Shown here: piece after piece, positions 16,474 through 25,379 of the stretch
Layout: each line of letters starts with the position of its first letter
Numbering within the stretch: the stretch's first letter is position 1
Source: Planctomycetota bacterium
GTDB lineage: Bacteria; Planctomycetota; J058; J103
Reading direction: 5' to 3'
NCBI GenBank assembly: GCA_026004615.1
Contig: BPJM01000003.1
Span: 393,637-457,636 of the forward strand
DNA: 64,000 nucleotides
Position numbers and translations under genes: made by a program
Notes under the pieces: model-generated
What the model was told of the DNA's origin: nothing
The model's input: only the letters and a program-made list of their open reading frames with translations
Databases searched by the model: none

Positions 16474-16481
16474 GCGCCGCC

Positions 16482-17432
16482 ATGCGATCCGGACCGACGA
16501 GGCGCGACGGCGCGGTGCGGCTGGCGGCGGTTGCATGGCTGGTCGCGGCCGCCGCGGCCGGCTGCAACACCACCCGCTTCATGGCCAACAGCATGGTCGG
16601 CATGCTCGAGGCCTCCAAGCTCGCCTTCAACCGCGAGCGCAGCGTCGAGCAGGCGCGCGAGGCGCTGCCGGCGGCGGCGAGCACGATCGACGGGCTGATC
16701 GTGGCCTCGCCGCACAACCCGGAGCTGTTGCTCGCCGGCGCGGAGACCCACGCCACCGGTGCCTTCGGCCTGATCGAGCCGGACGACCCCGAGCGCGCCC
16801 GGATCATGTACGACAAGGCGCGGCGGTACGCCGCGCGGGCACTCGCCGAACAGGACGCGGAGCTGGCAGAGACGGTGGTGCGCGGGCGGCTGGAAGAGGT
16901 CCAGCGCGCGCTGGCCGAGATCGAGCCCGGCGACGAGCGGATCCCGGCGCTGTTCTGGACCGCGTTCGCCTGGGGCAGCTACATCAATCTGTCGCTCGAC
17001 CGGCCCGACGTGGTGGCGGCGCTGCCGGCGGTGGTCGCCATCATGGAGCGGCTCGCCGAGGTGGCGCCGGACTACTTCCATGCCGGACCGCACCTGTTCC
17101 TGGCGGTCTACTACAGCTCGCGCGGCCCGGCGGTGGGCGGCGAACTGGAACGGGCGCGGCGGCACTACCACGAGGTCTTCACGCGCACGCGCGGGCGGCT
17201 GCTCATGCCGTACGTGCTGTATGCGCAGCTGTACTGCGTGGCGCTGGGCGGCAGCGAGCCCGAGCGGGCGCGCGCGCAGTTCACCAAGGCGCTGCGCTGG
17301 GTGCTGGACGCCCCGGATGACATCCATCCGGACCAGATCCTGGCGAATGCGATCGCCAAGCGGCGCGCGGCGGAGCTGTTGCCGGAGCTGGACGACCTGA
17401 TCTTCCCGCCGCTGCCGCCGGAAGACGGCTAG
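16482..17432 (+). CDS. TatT-family TRAP-associated lipoprotein (operon 2)
   Basis: 316 residues with a lipoprotein signal (hydrophobic AVAWLVAAAAAGC, Cys ~28), then the TatT-type helical repeat body: FMANSMVGMLEASKLAFNRERSVEQAREALPAA and YFHAGPHLFLAVYYSSRGP. It begins the second TatT-DctP-DctQ-DctM operon. It is clearly related in plan to the first copy (compare its PHRYFGVYYTK) but diverged. The start lacks a ribosome site and the promoter is directly adjacent, consistent with leaderless translation. Confidence 0.85.
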   Translation: MRSGPTRRDGAVRLAAVAWLVAAAAAGCNTTRFMANSMVGMLEASKLAFNRERSVEQAREALPAAASTIDGLIVASPHNPELLLAGAETHATGAFGLIEPDDPERARIMYDKARRYAARALAEQDAELAETVVRGRLEEVQRALAEIEPGDERIPALFWTAFAWGSYINLSLDRPDVVAALPAVVAIMERLAEVAPDYFHAGPHLFLAVYYSSRGPAVGGELERARRHYHEVFTRTRGRLLMPYVLYAQLYCVALGGSEPERARAQFTKALRWVLDAPDDIHPDQILANAIAKRRAAELLPELDDLIFPPLPPEDG

Positions 17433-17565
17433 CGGTCGGGCTCGCGGCCGCAGCCGGCGGGCTCGGTGCGGCAGCAGCGGGCGCGCGCAGGACACGGTCA
17501 CGGAACAGCCGGCGCACCGAGGCGGCGCGGACAGCCTCCGGCGCGCGCAGGGGGGAGGTGCCGAG

Positions 17566-18624
17566 GTGGGACGCATGGTGCGGCAGGCGGTTTGGGGTGC
17601 GCTCGGTCTGGCGGTGCTGGCCGCCCTGGCCCCGGTGCCGGCGGAGGCGCAGCGGCGCGGGCGGCGCGGGGCCGAGGAGCTGAAGCTGGCGCTGCTCGCT
17701 CCGGAGGGCACGAGCTGGGCCCGGCTCATGCACGAGTTCGACGCCGAGCTGCGCCGCCGCTCGGGCGAGGCGCTGGGGCTGCGGCTGTACCTGGGCGGGG
17801 TCCAGGGCGACGAGAAGGTGGTGCTGCGCAAGATCAAGGTGGGACAGCTGCACGGCGGCGCCTTCACCGGGATGGGCATGGGCGAGATCGTCTCCGAGGT
17901 GCGGGCGCTGGAGCTGCCGTTCCAGTACGACAGCTACGCCCAGGTCGACCACGTGCGCCAGCGGCTCGATGCGCGGCTGCGCGAGAGGTTCCGCGCCGGC
18001 GGCTACGAGCTGCTGGGGTGGTTCGAGCTGGGGTTCGTGCACCTGTTCTCGACCCGGCCCATCCGGACCGTGCAGGACGTGCGCTCCGCCAAGCCGTGGG
18101 TCTGGGAGGGCGATCCGCTGGCGGAGGCCTATTTCAAGGCCTTCGAGGTGAGCCCGACCCCGCTGCCGCTGCCGGATGTGCTGACCTCGCTGCAGACCGG
18201 GCTGATCGACACCGTCTACCAGTCGCCCATGGCGTGCGTGGGCTTTCAGTGGTACACCAAGCTCTCGTACATGAGCGATCTGCCGCTGGCCTGCGCCACC
18301 GGGGGGTTGTTGCTCAAGCGGTCGGTCTTCGAACGGCTGCCGCGCGAACACCAGGAGCTGCTCCGCGAGCTGGGCGAGCAGTACAGCGCCCGGGTCATCC
18401 AGCTCACGCGCGAGGAGAACGAGGCCGCCAAGCAGACGCTGCAGGAGCACGGCATCCGGATCGTGCCCTTCGATGCCGCCGAGAGCGCCACCTTCCGCGA
18501 GTACGGCAAGCAGGTCAGCTACCAGCTCGCCGGCGAGGGCACCGGCAAGCTGTTCCCGCGGGCGCTGCTCGACGAGGTGTACGCCTGGCTGGCGGAGACG
18601 CGCGACAAGGCCGGGGCGGACTGA
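17566..18624 (+). CDS. dctP: TRAP transporter solute receptor DctP (operon 2)
   Basis: 352-residue periplasmic receptor: signal peptide ending VPAEAQ, then an unusual basic RRGRRG stretch and the DctP fold (LKLALLAPEGTSWARLMHEFDAELRRRSG, GLRLYLGGVQGDEKVVLRKIKVGQLHGG, and DVLTSLQTGLIDTVYQSPMA near the ligand site). GTG at 17566 has a GGGGAGGTG site; an ATG two codons later is less well spaced. It is diverged from the first receptor, so a different ligand is likely. Confidence 0.92.
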   Translation: MGRMVRQAVWGALGLAVLAALAPVPAEAQRRGRRGAEELKLALLAPEGTSWARLMHEFDAELRRRSGEALGLRLYLGGVQGDEKVVLRKIKVGQLHGGAFTGMGMGEIVSEVRALELPFQYDSYAQVDHVRQRLDARLRERFRAGGYELLGWFELGFVHLFSTRPIRTVQDVRSAKPWVWEGDPLAEAYFKAFEVSPTPLPLPDVLTSLQTGLIDTVYQSPMACVGFQWYTKLSYMSDLPLACATGGLLLKRSVFERLPREHQELLRELGEQYSARVIQLTREENEAAKQTLQEHGIRIVPFDAAESATFREYGKQVSYQLAGEGTGKLFPRALLDEVYAWLAETRDKAGAD

Positions 18625-18639
18625 GGAGGCCATTCGGCC

Positions 18640-19326
18640 TTGGTCCGCGTGCTGCTCGCGCTGTGTCGCCTGCTCGATGGGGGGCTGTACGCCCTCGAAC
18701 TGCTGGTCGTCTCCCTCGGCCTGGCGCTGATGGTGGGGCTGTATTCCGCCCAGGTGCTCATGCGCAACCTGGAGTGGGGCGGGGTGCCCTGGTTCCAGAC
18801 CGTGGTGCAGCACCTGGTGCTGTGGGTCGGCATGCTCGGCGCCTCGCTCTGCGTGCGCGACCGCAAGCACATCGCCGTCGAGGTCATCGCCAAATCCGCC
18901 ACGGCGGGCGGCCGCCGGGTGGTGGAGGGCCTGGTGGACGCCTCCACCATGCTGCTCTGCCTGCTGCTGGCCTTCATCGCCTGGCGCTACATCGGGTTCT
19001 ACGAGCGGGATCCCGCGCTCGGGATGAAGGTGCTGTTCGAGCTGGGCGGCGTCCAGGTGCAGCGCTGGTGGAGTCTGTGCGTGGTCCCCGCCGCCTTCGT
19101 GCTCATGGCGTTCCGTTACCTGCGACTGCTGCTCGAGAGCATCTTCGCCGAACACCTCGAGACGGCCGAGGACGAGATCCGGCGCGAGATGCACACCTAT
19201 GAGCGGCGGCTGTCGAGCGAGGAGTGGGAGCCGGGCGAGCCGCCGGCGGCGCGCCCGGAAGGACGAGCTGCAGGCGGGCCCGCGCCACCCCCGGCGCAGC
19301 CCGGCGGTGCCGAGGACGCCCGGTGA
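18640..19326 (+). CDS. dctQ: TRAP transporter small permease DctQ (operon 2)
   Basis: 228 residues with the ordinary four-helix DctQ arrangement, including the conserved VQHLVLWVGMLGASLCVRDRKHIAVEVIAK segment, and a C-terminal acidic then Pro/Gly-rich tail of ~50 residues. The start is TTG at 18640, with GAGGAGG ten nt upstream directly after the dctP stop. It overlaps dctM by 4 nt. Confidence 0.88.
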   Translation: MVRVLLALCRLLDGGLYALELLVVSLGLALMVGLYSAQVLMRNLEWGGVPWFQTVVQHLVLWVGMLGASLCVRDRKHIAVEVIAKSATAGGRRVVEGLVDASTMLLCLLLAFIAWRYIGFYERDPALGMKVLFELGGVQVQRWWSLCVVPAAFVLMAFRYLRLLLESIFAEHLETAEDEIRREMHTYERRLSSEEWEPGEPPAARPEGRAAGGPAPPPAQPGGAEDAR

Positions 19327-20651
19327 TCGGCGGCGAGTTCTACTTCGACCTGGCGCCCGGGCTGTGCCTGTTCCTCGGCGTGCTGCTGGTGCTGTACGCC
19401 ATGATCGGCAAGCCGCTCTACGCGGTGATCGCCGGCGCGGCGCTGCTGCTCCACGTCTATGCGCAGATCGACCTCACGGCGATCTTCATCGAAGTGGCGA
19501 CCCTGGTCGATCAGCCCTATTACATCGCGATCCCCATGTTCGTGCTCGCCGGGACGCTGCTCGCGGAGAGCAACGCACCGGTGCGGCTGGTGCGCGTGGC
19601 GAGTGCGCTGTTCGGCTGGATGCCGGGCGGGCTGGCGGTCGTGGCCACCTTGACCTGCGCGTTCTTTACCGCGTTCACCGGTGCCAGCGGTGTCACCATC
19701 GTGGCGCTGGGAGGGCTGCTCTACCCGGTGCTGCGCAAGGAGCGGTATCCGGAGGGCTTCTCCATCGGGCTGCTCACCACCGGCGGCAGCCTCGGACTGC
19801 TCTTCCCGCCGAGCCTGCCGATCATCGTCTATGCGCTGATCGGGGGGGTCGATCTGGACAAGCTGTTCGTCGCCGGCATCGTGCCGGGGCTCTTGCTGGT
19901 GGCGGTGATCGGCGGCTACGGGGTGGCGGTGGGAGCCTGGCGGGGCGTGCCCCGGCAGGCCTTCCACCTCGGCACCGCGCTGCGCGCGGTGCGCGGTGCG
20001 ATCTGGGAGCTGCCCATCCCCCTGCTCATCGTGGTCGCCATCTACGGCGGGTTCGTGACCGCGACCGAGGCGAGCGCGATCGTGGCGCTGTACTGCCTGC
20101 TCGTCGAGGTGGTCATCCTGCGCGACCTCAAGCTGCGCGACCTGCCGGTGGTGATGCGCAAGACCGCAGAACTGGTGGGCGCCATCCTGGTCATCCTGAT
20201 CATGGCGCTGGGGCTCAAGAACTACATCATCGACGCCGAGATCCCGCAGGCGATGCTCGCGCTCATGCAGGAGCACATCGACAGCCGGCTGACCTTCCTG
20301 CTGGTGCTCAACGGGTTCTTGATCCTGGTCGGCTTCCTCTTGGACATCTTCAGCGCCATCCTGGTCGTGGTGCCGCTGGTGGCGCCGCTGGCGATCGAAT
20401 ACGGGGTCGATCCGGTCCATCTCGGCATCATCTTCCTGACCAACCTGGAGATCGGCTACATGACGCCGCCGGTCGGGATCAACCTGTTCCTGGGCAGCCT
20501 GCGCTTCGAGCGGCCCATGGTGGAGGTGGCGCGCCATGCGCTGCCGTTCCTGGGGCTGTTGGTCGGCTGCCTGCTGCTGATCACCTACGTGCCCGACCTC
20601 AGCCTGTGGCTGGTGGGGCTGCTGGAGACGGCGAAGGCAGCGGGACCGTAG
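19323..20651 (+). CDS. dctM: TRAP transporter large permease DctM (operon 2)
   Basis: GTG at 19323 overlaps the dctQ stop. 442 residues of standard length with GASGVTIVALGGLLYPVL, GSLGLLFPPSLPIIVYALIGG and NLEIGYMTPPVGINLFLGS. It lacks the C-terminal tail of the other DctM. It completes the second TPR-associated TRAP system. The nitrilase-fusion gene follows after 97 bp in the same direction and might be co-transcribed. Confidence 0.93.
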   Translation: MIGGEFYFDLAPGLCLFLGVLLVLYAMIGKPLYAVIAGAALLLHVYAQIDLTAIFIEVATLVDQPYYIAIPMFVLAGTLLAESNAPVRLVRVASALFGWMPGGLAVVATLTCAFFTAFTGASGVTIVALGGLLYPVLRKERYPEGFSIGLLTTGGSLGLLFPPSLPIIVYALIGGVDLDKLFVAGIVPGLLLVAVIGGYGVAVGAWRGVPRQAFHLGTALRAVRGAIWELPIPLLIVVAIYGGFVTATEASAIVALYCLLVEVVILRDLKLRDLPVVMRKTAELVGAILVILIMALGLKNYIIDAEIPQAMLALMQEHIDSRLTFLLVLNGFLILVGFLLDIFSAILVVVPLVAPLAIEYGVDPVHLGIIFLTNLEIGYMTPPVGINLFLGSLRFERPMVEVARHALPFLGLLVGCLLLITYVPDLSLWLVGLLETAKAAGP

Positions 20652-20748
20652 CGTCTGGGCTTGCCGGCGGGCCCGCCCGGCGGTGGCAGCGCCGGCGGCG
20701 CGCGGTCATGATGCGCCCGCGGGCCCGGTGCCCGAGGAGGAGTGCAGG

Positions 20749-21966
20749 GTGGCCGAACTGCGGGTGGCGGTGGTGCAGAGCGAGCCCCTGTTCGGCGAGC
20801 GCGAGCGCAACGCGGAGCAGCTGCGCGCGCTGTGCGCCGGGCTGCGCGCCGAGCTGGTGGTGCTGCCCGAACTCTGCACCACCGGCTATCGCTTCGCCGC
20901 GCCCCAGGAGGTCGAGGAGCTGGCCGAGCCCGCCAGCGGCGGGCCGAGCGTGGCGCTGTTTGAGGAGCTGGCGCGACAGACGGGTGCTACCGTGGTCGGC
21001 GGCTTCGCCGAGCGCGGTCCCGGCGGCCGCGCCTACAACGCTGCCGCGGTCTGCTATCCGAGCGGGCTGGTGTGCGTGTACAGAAAGCTGCACCTGTTCG
21101 GCGAGGAACCGCGCTGGTTCGCCCCCGGCGAGGATCTGCCCCCGGTGGTGCACACCCCGTGCGGGCTGCGGGTAGGCGTCATGATCTGCTTCGACTGGCT
21201 GTTCCCCGAGGTGATGCGCTACCTGGCGCTGGAGGGCGCGGACCTGGTCGCCCATCCGGCCAACCTGGTGCTGCCCTGGTGCCCCGACGGCATGCCGATC
21301 CGCTGCCTGGAGAACGGCGTGTTCGCCGCGACCGCGGACCGGGTTGGCGCCGAGGCGCGGCCGGCCGGGGCCGAGCCGCTGCGGTTCATCGGCCGCTCGC
21401 AGATCGTCGCACCCGACGGCACGCGGCTGGCGGCGCTGGGCGAGCGGCAGACCGGCGTCGCGCTCGCCGCGGTCGATCTCGATCGGGCCCGCTGCGGCCG
21501 GCTGGGCGCGGCGGGCCGGCCGCTGGAGCTGCGGCGCGCCGACCGCCTGGAGCTGCGCGCGCGGCCGGGACCGGGCTGGCCCGCGGTGCGGCCGTATGCG
21601 CTCCTGTCGCACCAGACGCCGGATGGCGCGGTGCACTACGATCTGCTGCTGGAGCGGGGCGGGCTGCTGCGCGCCTGGCGGCTCGGCGAACCGCCGCGCC
21701 CTGGGCTGCCTGCCGAACGCAGCTTCGACCACCGGCTCGCCTACCTGGAGTACGAGGGGGAGCTCGGAGGGGGGCGCGGGCGGGTGCGGCGGCTGGAGCG
21801 CGGGCGGTACCGGGTGCTCGAGGAGAGCCCGCGCCGCCTGCGCTTCGTGCTCGAGCCCGAAGCGGCGGGCGGCGCGGCGGGGCGCCCGGCGCCGCCACCG
21901 CAGCGGTCGGCGCTGGCGCTGGTCCACGAGCAGGGCGCGCGCTGGCGGCTGGAGGCGGCGGGGTGA
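20749..21966 (+). CDS. Nitrilase-family amidase fused to LigD-phosphoesterase-like domain
   Basis: Residues 1-~265 are a carbon-nitrogen hydrolase with the Glu-Lys-Cys triad: E41 (VVLPELCTTGY), K113 (YRKLHLFGE) and C147 (VMICFDWLFPE). Residues ~280-370 are unrelated and resemble the LigD 3'-phosphoesterase (PE) family. Its metal-site residues can be placed as H288, H296, D298 (HYDLLLE) and H328 (FDHRLAYLEYEG). I know of no standard nitrilase with this tail. GTG at 20749 follows GAGGAGGAG. The stop overlaps the ceramidase start by 4 nt, so the two are coupled. The PE-like assignment is from motif pattern only; activity is unknown and the domain could be a non-catalytic relative. Confidence 0.8.
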   Translation: MAELRVAVVQSEPLFGERERNAEQLRALCAGLRAELVVLPELCTTGYRFAAPQEVEELAEPASGGPSVALFEELARQTGATVVGGFAERGPGGRAYNAAAVCYPSGLVCVYRKLHLFGEEPRWFAPGEDLPPVVHTPCGLRVGVMICFDWLFPEVMRYLALEGADLVAHPANLVLPWCPDGMPIRCLENGVFAATADRVGAEARPAGAEPLRFIGRSQIVAPDGTRLAALGERQTGVALAAVDLDRARCGRLGAAGRPLELRRADRLELRARPGPGWPAVRPYALLSHQTPDGAVHYDLLLERGGLLRAWRLGEPPRPGLPAERSFDHRLAYLEYEGELGGGRGRVRRLERGRYRVLEESPRRLRFVLEPEAAGGAAGRPAPPPQRSALALVHEQGARWRLEAAG

Positions 21967-23669
21967 GGCGGGGCCGCGCGCTGCTCGCCGCGCTGGGCTG
22001 CGGGCTGGGGCTGTTGCTCGCGGGCTGCCGCGCCACCGGCGGCCCGTTCGTGCTCCAGGGGGCATTCACCGATCCGGCGCCGGCACCGCTGCTCGCCGGT
22101 GTCGGCGAGGTCGAGTTCACCCCGGGGCCCGGCTATCCGCTCGCCGGTTACGGCGGCGGGGCGCGCCGGCGCTGCTGGCCGTTGTACTTCGGCGCCGGCT
22201 GGCCGGGCCGGCTCGCGCTCGATCTGCACCAGCGCTGCGCAGCGGCGGCGCCGGACCTGCTCGCCGACATGCTGGAGCCGGCGCGCGGGGTGCATGACCC
22301 GCTGCGGGCCCGCGCGCTGGTGCTGCAGGCGGGAGGCGCGGCGCTGGCGCTGGTGCGGCTCGACGCGGTGGTGGGCTCCGAGGAGCTCTACCGGCGTGTG
22401 CTCGAGCGGGTGGCCGATCTCGGCCTGCGGCCGGAGGCGGTCATCGTCGCCGCCAACCACACCCACTCCGGCGTCGGCGCCTACATGCGGGAGCGGGCCG
22501 CACGCCTGGCCGGCACCGACAACTTCCGGCCAGAGGTGCTGGAGCGGCTGGCTGCCGCCTGCGCGGGCGCCATCCGGCAGGCGTGGGCGGCGCGCCGCCC
22601 GGCGGCGATCGGCTTTGCGAGCGCATGGGACCGCGGCCCGGACGGCAGGCCGCTGGTGGCGGAGAACCGCCGCAGCCGCTACCTGCCCGCGGTCGCCCAG
22701 GACGCGCTCGATCCGGAGATCGGGCTCGTGGTGGTGCGCGAGCTAGCGCCGGCCAGCGGCTCGTCCGCCGGGGCGCCGCGGCATCCCGGGCGGCTGCTCG
22801 CGGTGCTGGTCAACTATGCGGTCCACCCGACCGTGCTCGGACCGGACAACCTGTACTACTCGGCCGACCTGGCCGGGGCGATCGAGCGCCAGCTGGAGGC
22901 GCGGCTCGCCCTGGCCGAGGGGCAGGCGCAGCCGCCCGCGGTGCTGTTCTTCAACGGCGCAGAGGGGGACATCGGCCCGCGCGGCGGCCACGGCGGCCTC
23001 AGAGACTGCGAACGGCTGGGGCGGCTGCTCGCCGAACAGGTGGTGCCCGCCGTGCGCGCGGCGCCGGTGGCGGCGCGCGCGGCGCTCGCGGCGGCGGCCG
23101 GCGAACGCGCGCTCGGCGATCCCTACCTGGTGCTCGCGCTCGGCAGCCGGCGCGCCTTCATCGAGGCGCACGAGCAGCTCGGCTGGCGGCTGCTGACGGC
23201 GCCGCTCACCCTGCCGTTCAACCTCGTGCTGTGGGCGCTCGGCTTTCCGGAGGCGCGGCTGGCGGTGCACCCCGATCTGAGCGCCGGGGTGTGGATCGAC
23301 CTCGCACCCTATGCCCTCACCGAGACCTACCGCTTCCACGCGCTCGCCATCCGCACCGAGGGGGCCGGCAGCGCCGCGCTGCTCACCGTGCCCGGCGAGG
23401 CGGTGCATGCGCTGGGGGTGCGGCTCAAGCTGCTGGCCCGGCTGGCGGGCGCCACGCACGTCTTCGTGCTGGGGCTCGCCAACGGTGCCCTCGGGTATGT
23501 CGCGACCGAAGAGGTCTACGAGCAGGGCGGCTACGAGGCGATGATGACGCTATATGGGTGGGACCTCGCCGCGCGCGTGACCGATTCGCTCCGGGCGTGC
23601 CTGGCGGCGATCGGCTTCGGTGTGCCCGCTGCGCGCCAGAGCCGGCGGGGCGGCCCGGGCGGCGACTGA
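21963..23669 (+). CDS. Neutral ceramidase-like lipoprotein
   Basis: 568 residues beginning with a lipoprotein signal (ALLAALGCGLGLLLAGC, lipobox LAGC). The body matches the neutral/alkaline ceramidase family: VGEVEFTPGPGYPLAGYGG start, VIVAANHTHSGVGAY with the zinc His residues, VAENRRSRYLP corresponding to the region of the catalytic Ser, NYAVHPTVLG, FFNGAEGDIGPRG and LTVPGEAVHALG. The family cleaves the N-acyl bond of ceramide. Some members may act on other N-acyl lipids. It is coupled to the nitrilase gene and followed by an OppABC importer, which suggests breakdown and uptake of an external amide-containing compound. Confidence 0.85.
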   Translation: MRRGRALLAALGCGLGLLLAGCRATGGPFVLQGAFTDPAPAPLLAGVGEVEFTPGPGYPLAGYGGGARRRCWPLYFGAGWPGRLALDLHQRCAAAAPDLLADMLEPARGVHDPLRARALVLQAGGAALALVRLDAVVGSEELYRRVLERVADLGLRPEAVIVAANHTHSGVGAYMRERAARLAGTDNFRPEVLERLAAACAGAIRQAWAARRPAAIGFASAWDRGPDGRPLVAENRRSRYLPAVAQDALDPEIGLVVVRELAPASGSSAGAPRHPGRLLAVLVNYAVHPTVLGPDNLYYSADLAGAIERQLEARLALAEGQAQPPAVLFFNGAEGDIGPRGGHGGLRDCERLGRLLAEQVVPAVRAAPVAARAALAAAAGERALGDPYLVLALGSRRAFIEAHEQLGWRLLTAPLTLPFNLVLWALGFPEARLAVHPDLSAGVWIDLAPYALTETYRFHALAIRTEGAGSAALLTVPGEAVHALGVRLKLLARLAGATHVFVLGLANGALGYVATEEVYEQGGYEAMMTLYGWDLAARVTDSLRACLAAIGFGVPAARQSRRGGPGGD

Positions 23670-23711
23670 GGCGGCAGGGCGGCGGCTTCGCAGCGCAACA
23701 GGGAGGTGGCG

Positions 23712-25379
23712 GTGGCGCTCGGGTTTCCCGGACTCGGCCGCTGGGCAGCCGGTATGGCCGCGGCGCTGCTCGCGGTGGCGGCGATCCCCTACGCGGTGGT
23801 GCGCAGCGCAGCGCGGCTGGAACCGGCGTCGCTGCGCTATGTGAGCGGCCCGGAGCCCGAGACCCTCGATCCGGCGCAGGCGACGGCGGTGCTGGAGGTG
23901 CGGCTGCTGGCGGCGCTGTTCGAGGGGCTGTTCCGGCTCGATCCCGCCACGCTCGCGCCCGTGCCGGCAGCGGCACGCTCGTTCGAGGTGGAGCCGGACG
24001 CACGGCGGTACGTGTTCCGGCTGCGCGAGGGGCTCAGCTGGTCGGATGGCAGCGAGCTGGTGGCAGAGGATTTTCTGTTCGCGTGGCGGCGCGCGGCGGA
24101 GCCCGCCACCGGGGCGCCGCTCGCCGCGGAGGCGGCGGCGGTGGCCGCCGCGGCGCGCGCCCCGGACCGGCACACGATCGAGATCGCGCTCCCGACGCCC
24201 CGGCCCGAGCTGCCCGCGCTGCTGACCCTGCCCTGCTTCCTGCCGGTGCCGCGCACGGCGATCGCGCGCCACGGCGAGGGCTGGACGCGGCCCGGGCACA
24301 TGGTCTCCAACGGTCCATTCCGGCTGGAGCGGTGGGATCCCGGGCGCGGGCTGCGGCTGGTGCGCAACCCGTACTACCATAGCCCGGCGCGGCTGGAGTC
24401 CATCGACGCGCTCACGATTGCGGCCGCCGCGCTCGGCGAGGCGACCGCGCTGCGGCTGTATGAAGCCGGCGAGGTCGATCTGGTGTTCGGCGTGCCCGAC
24501 GGCGCGCTCCCTCGCCTGCGCGGGCGGCCCGACCTCGAGGAGGGCCCGGGGCTCGGCACGGTATTGCTGCGGATGAACCTCGAGCGGCCGGCGCTGGGGG
24601 CAGCCGGGCTGCCGCGCCCGACGCCCTTCGCGGACGCGCGGGTGCGCCTGGCGCTGGCACTGGCGATCGAGCGCGAGGCGCTGGTGAAGAGCGTGCTGCG
24701 CGGGGCGGGCAGCCCGGCGGCGACCCTGGTCCCCGAGGGACTGGCGGGCTATCGCTCGCCGCCGCCGCCGGGGGGCGGGCTGGAGCGCGCGCGGGCGCTG
24801 CTCGCCGAGGCGCGCGCCGCCGGTGCGCTGGTGGGACCGCTCGCCTTCGAGCTGTTGTTCGCCGCCTCCGACGAGGCGGCGCGCCACGGCGCCGAGGTGC
24901 TGGCCGCGCACTGGGGGCAGGCGCTCGGGGCGCGGGTGCGGCTGCGCCCGATGGAGCGCAAGGCCTACTTCCGCACCATGCGGCGGCGCGACTACGACAT
25001 GGCGTGGGGCAGCTGGATCGCCGACTATCCCGACCCGGAGAACTTCCTCGGCATCTTCCGCGCCCACAGCGGCAACAACCGCACCGGCTTCGCCGACGCG
25101 CGCTTCGAAGAGCTGCTCGAGCGCGCGCGCGCGGCCGCGCAGTCCGCCGAGCGGTTGCACTGGCTCGCGCAGGCGGAGGCGCGGCTGCTCTCGCTGGCGC
25201 CGTGCGCGCCGCTGTACCGCACGCATCGGGTCTGGCTGCGGCGCCCGGGCCTCGAGGGGCTCGTCGCCAATCCGCTCCACCTGGTCGACTGGCACCGGGT
25301 CCACTGGGCGGTGGGTGCGCGCGGTGAGCCGCCCCGGGGTGGCACGGCCCACCAGGCAGCCGCAGGGGAGCGGCCGTGA
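23712..25379 (+). CDS. Oligopeptide/nickel-type ABC substrate-binding protein (OppA-like)
   Basis: 555 residues with an N-terminal hydrophobic segment that may act as a signal anchor, then the SBP family 5 pattern: LRYVSGPEPETLDPAQATAVLEVRLLAALFEGLF, FRLREGLSWSDGSELVAEDFLFAWRR, and YDMAWGSWIADYPDPENFLGIF. GTG at 23712 is preferred over 23706 because GGGAGG then sits 5 nt upstream. It overlaps the first permease by 4 nt. The substrate is probably a peptide or peptide-like molecule. Confidence 0.9.
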   Translation: MALGFPGLGRWAAGMAAALLAVAAIPYAVVRSAARLEPASLRYVSGPEPETLDPAQATAVLEVRLLAALFEGLFRLDPATLAPVPAAARSFEVEPDARRYVFRLREGLSWSDGSELVAEDFLFAWRRAAEPATGAPLAAEAAAVAAAARAPDRHTIEIALPTPRPELPALLTLPCFLPVPRTAIARHGEGWTRPGHMVSNGPFRLERWDPGRGLRLVRNPYYHSPARLESIDALTIAAAALGEATALRLYEAGEVDLVFGVPDGALPRLRGRPDLEEGPGLGTVLLRMNLERPALGAAGLPRPTPFADARVRLALALAIEREALVKSVLRGAGSPAATLVPEGLAGYRSPPPPGGGLERARALLAEARAAGALVGPLAFELLFAASDEAARHGAEVLAAHWGQALGARVRLRPMERKAYFRTMRRRDYDMAWGSWIADYPDPENFLGIFRAHSGNNRTGFADARFEELLERARAAAQSAERLHWLAQAEARLLSLAPCAPLYRTHRVWLRRPGLEGLVANPLHLVDWHRVHWAVGARGEPPRGGTAHQAAAGERP

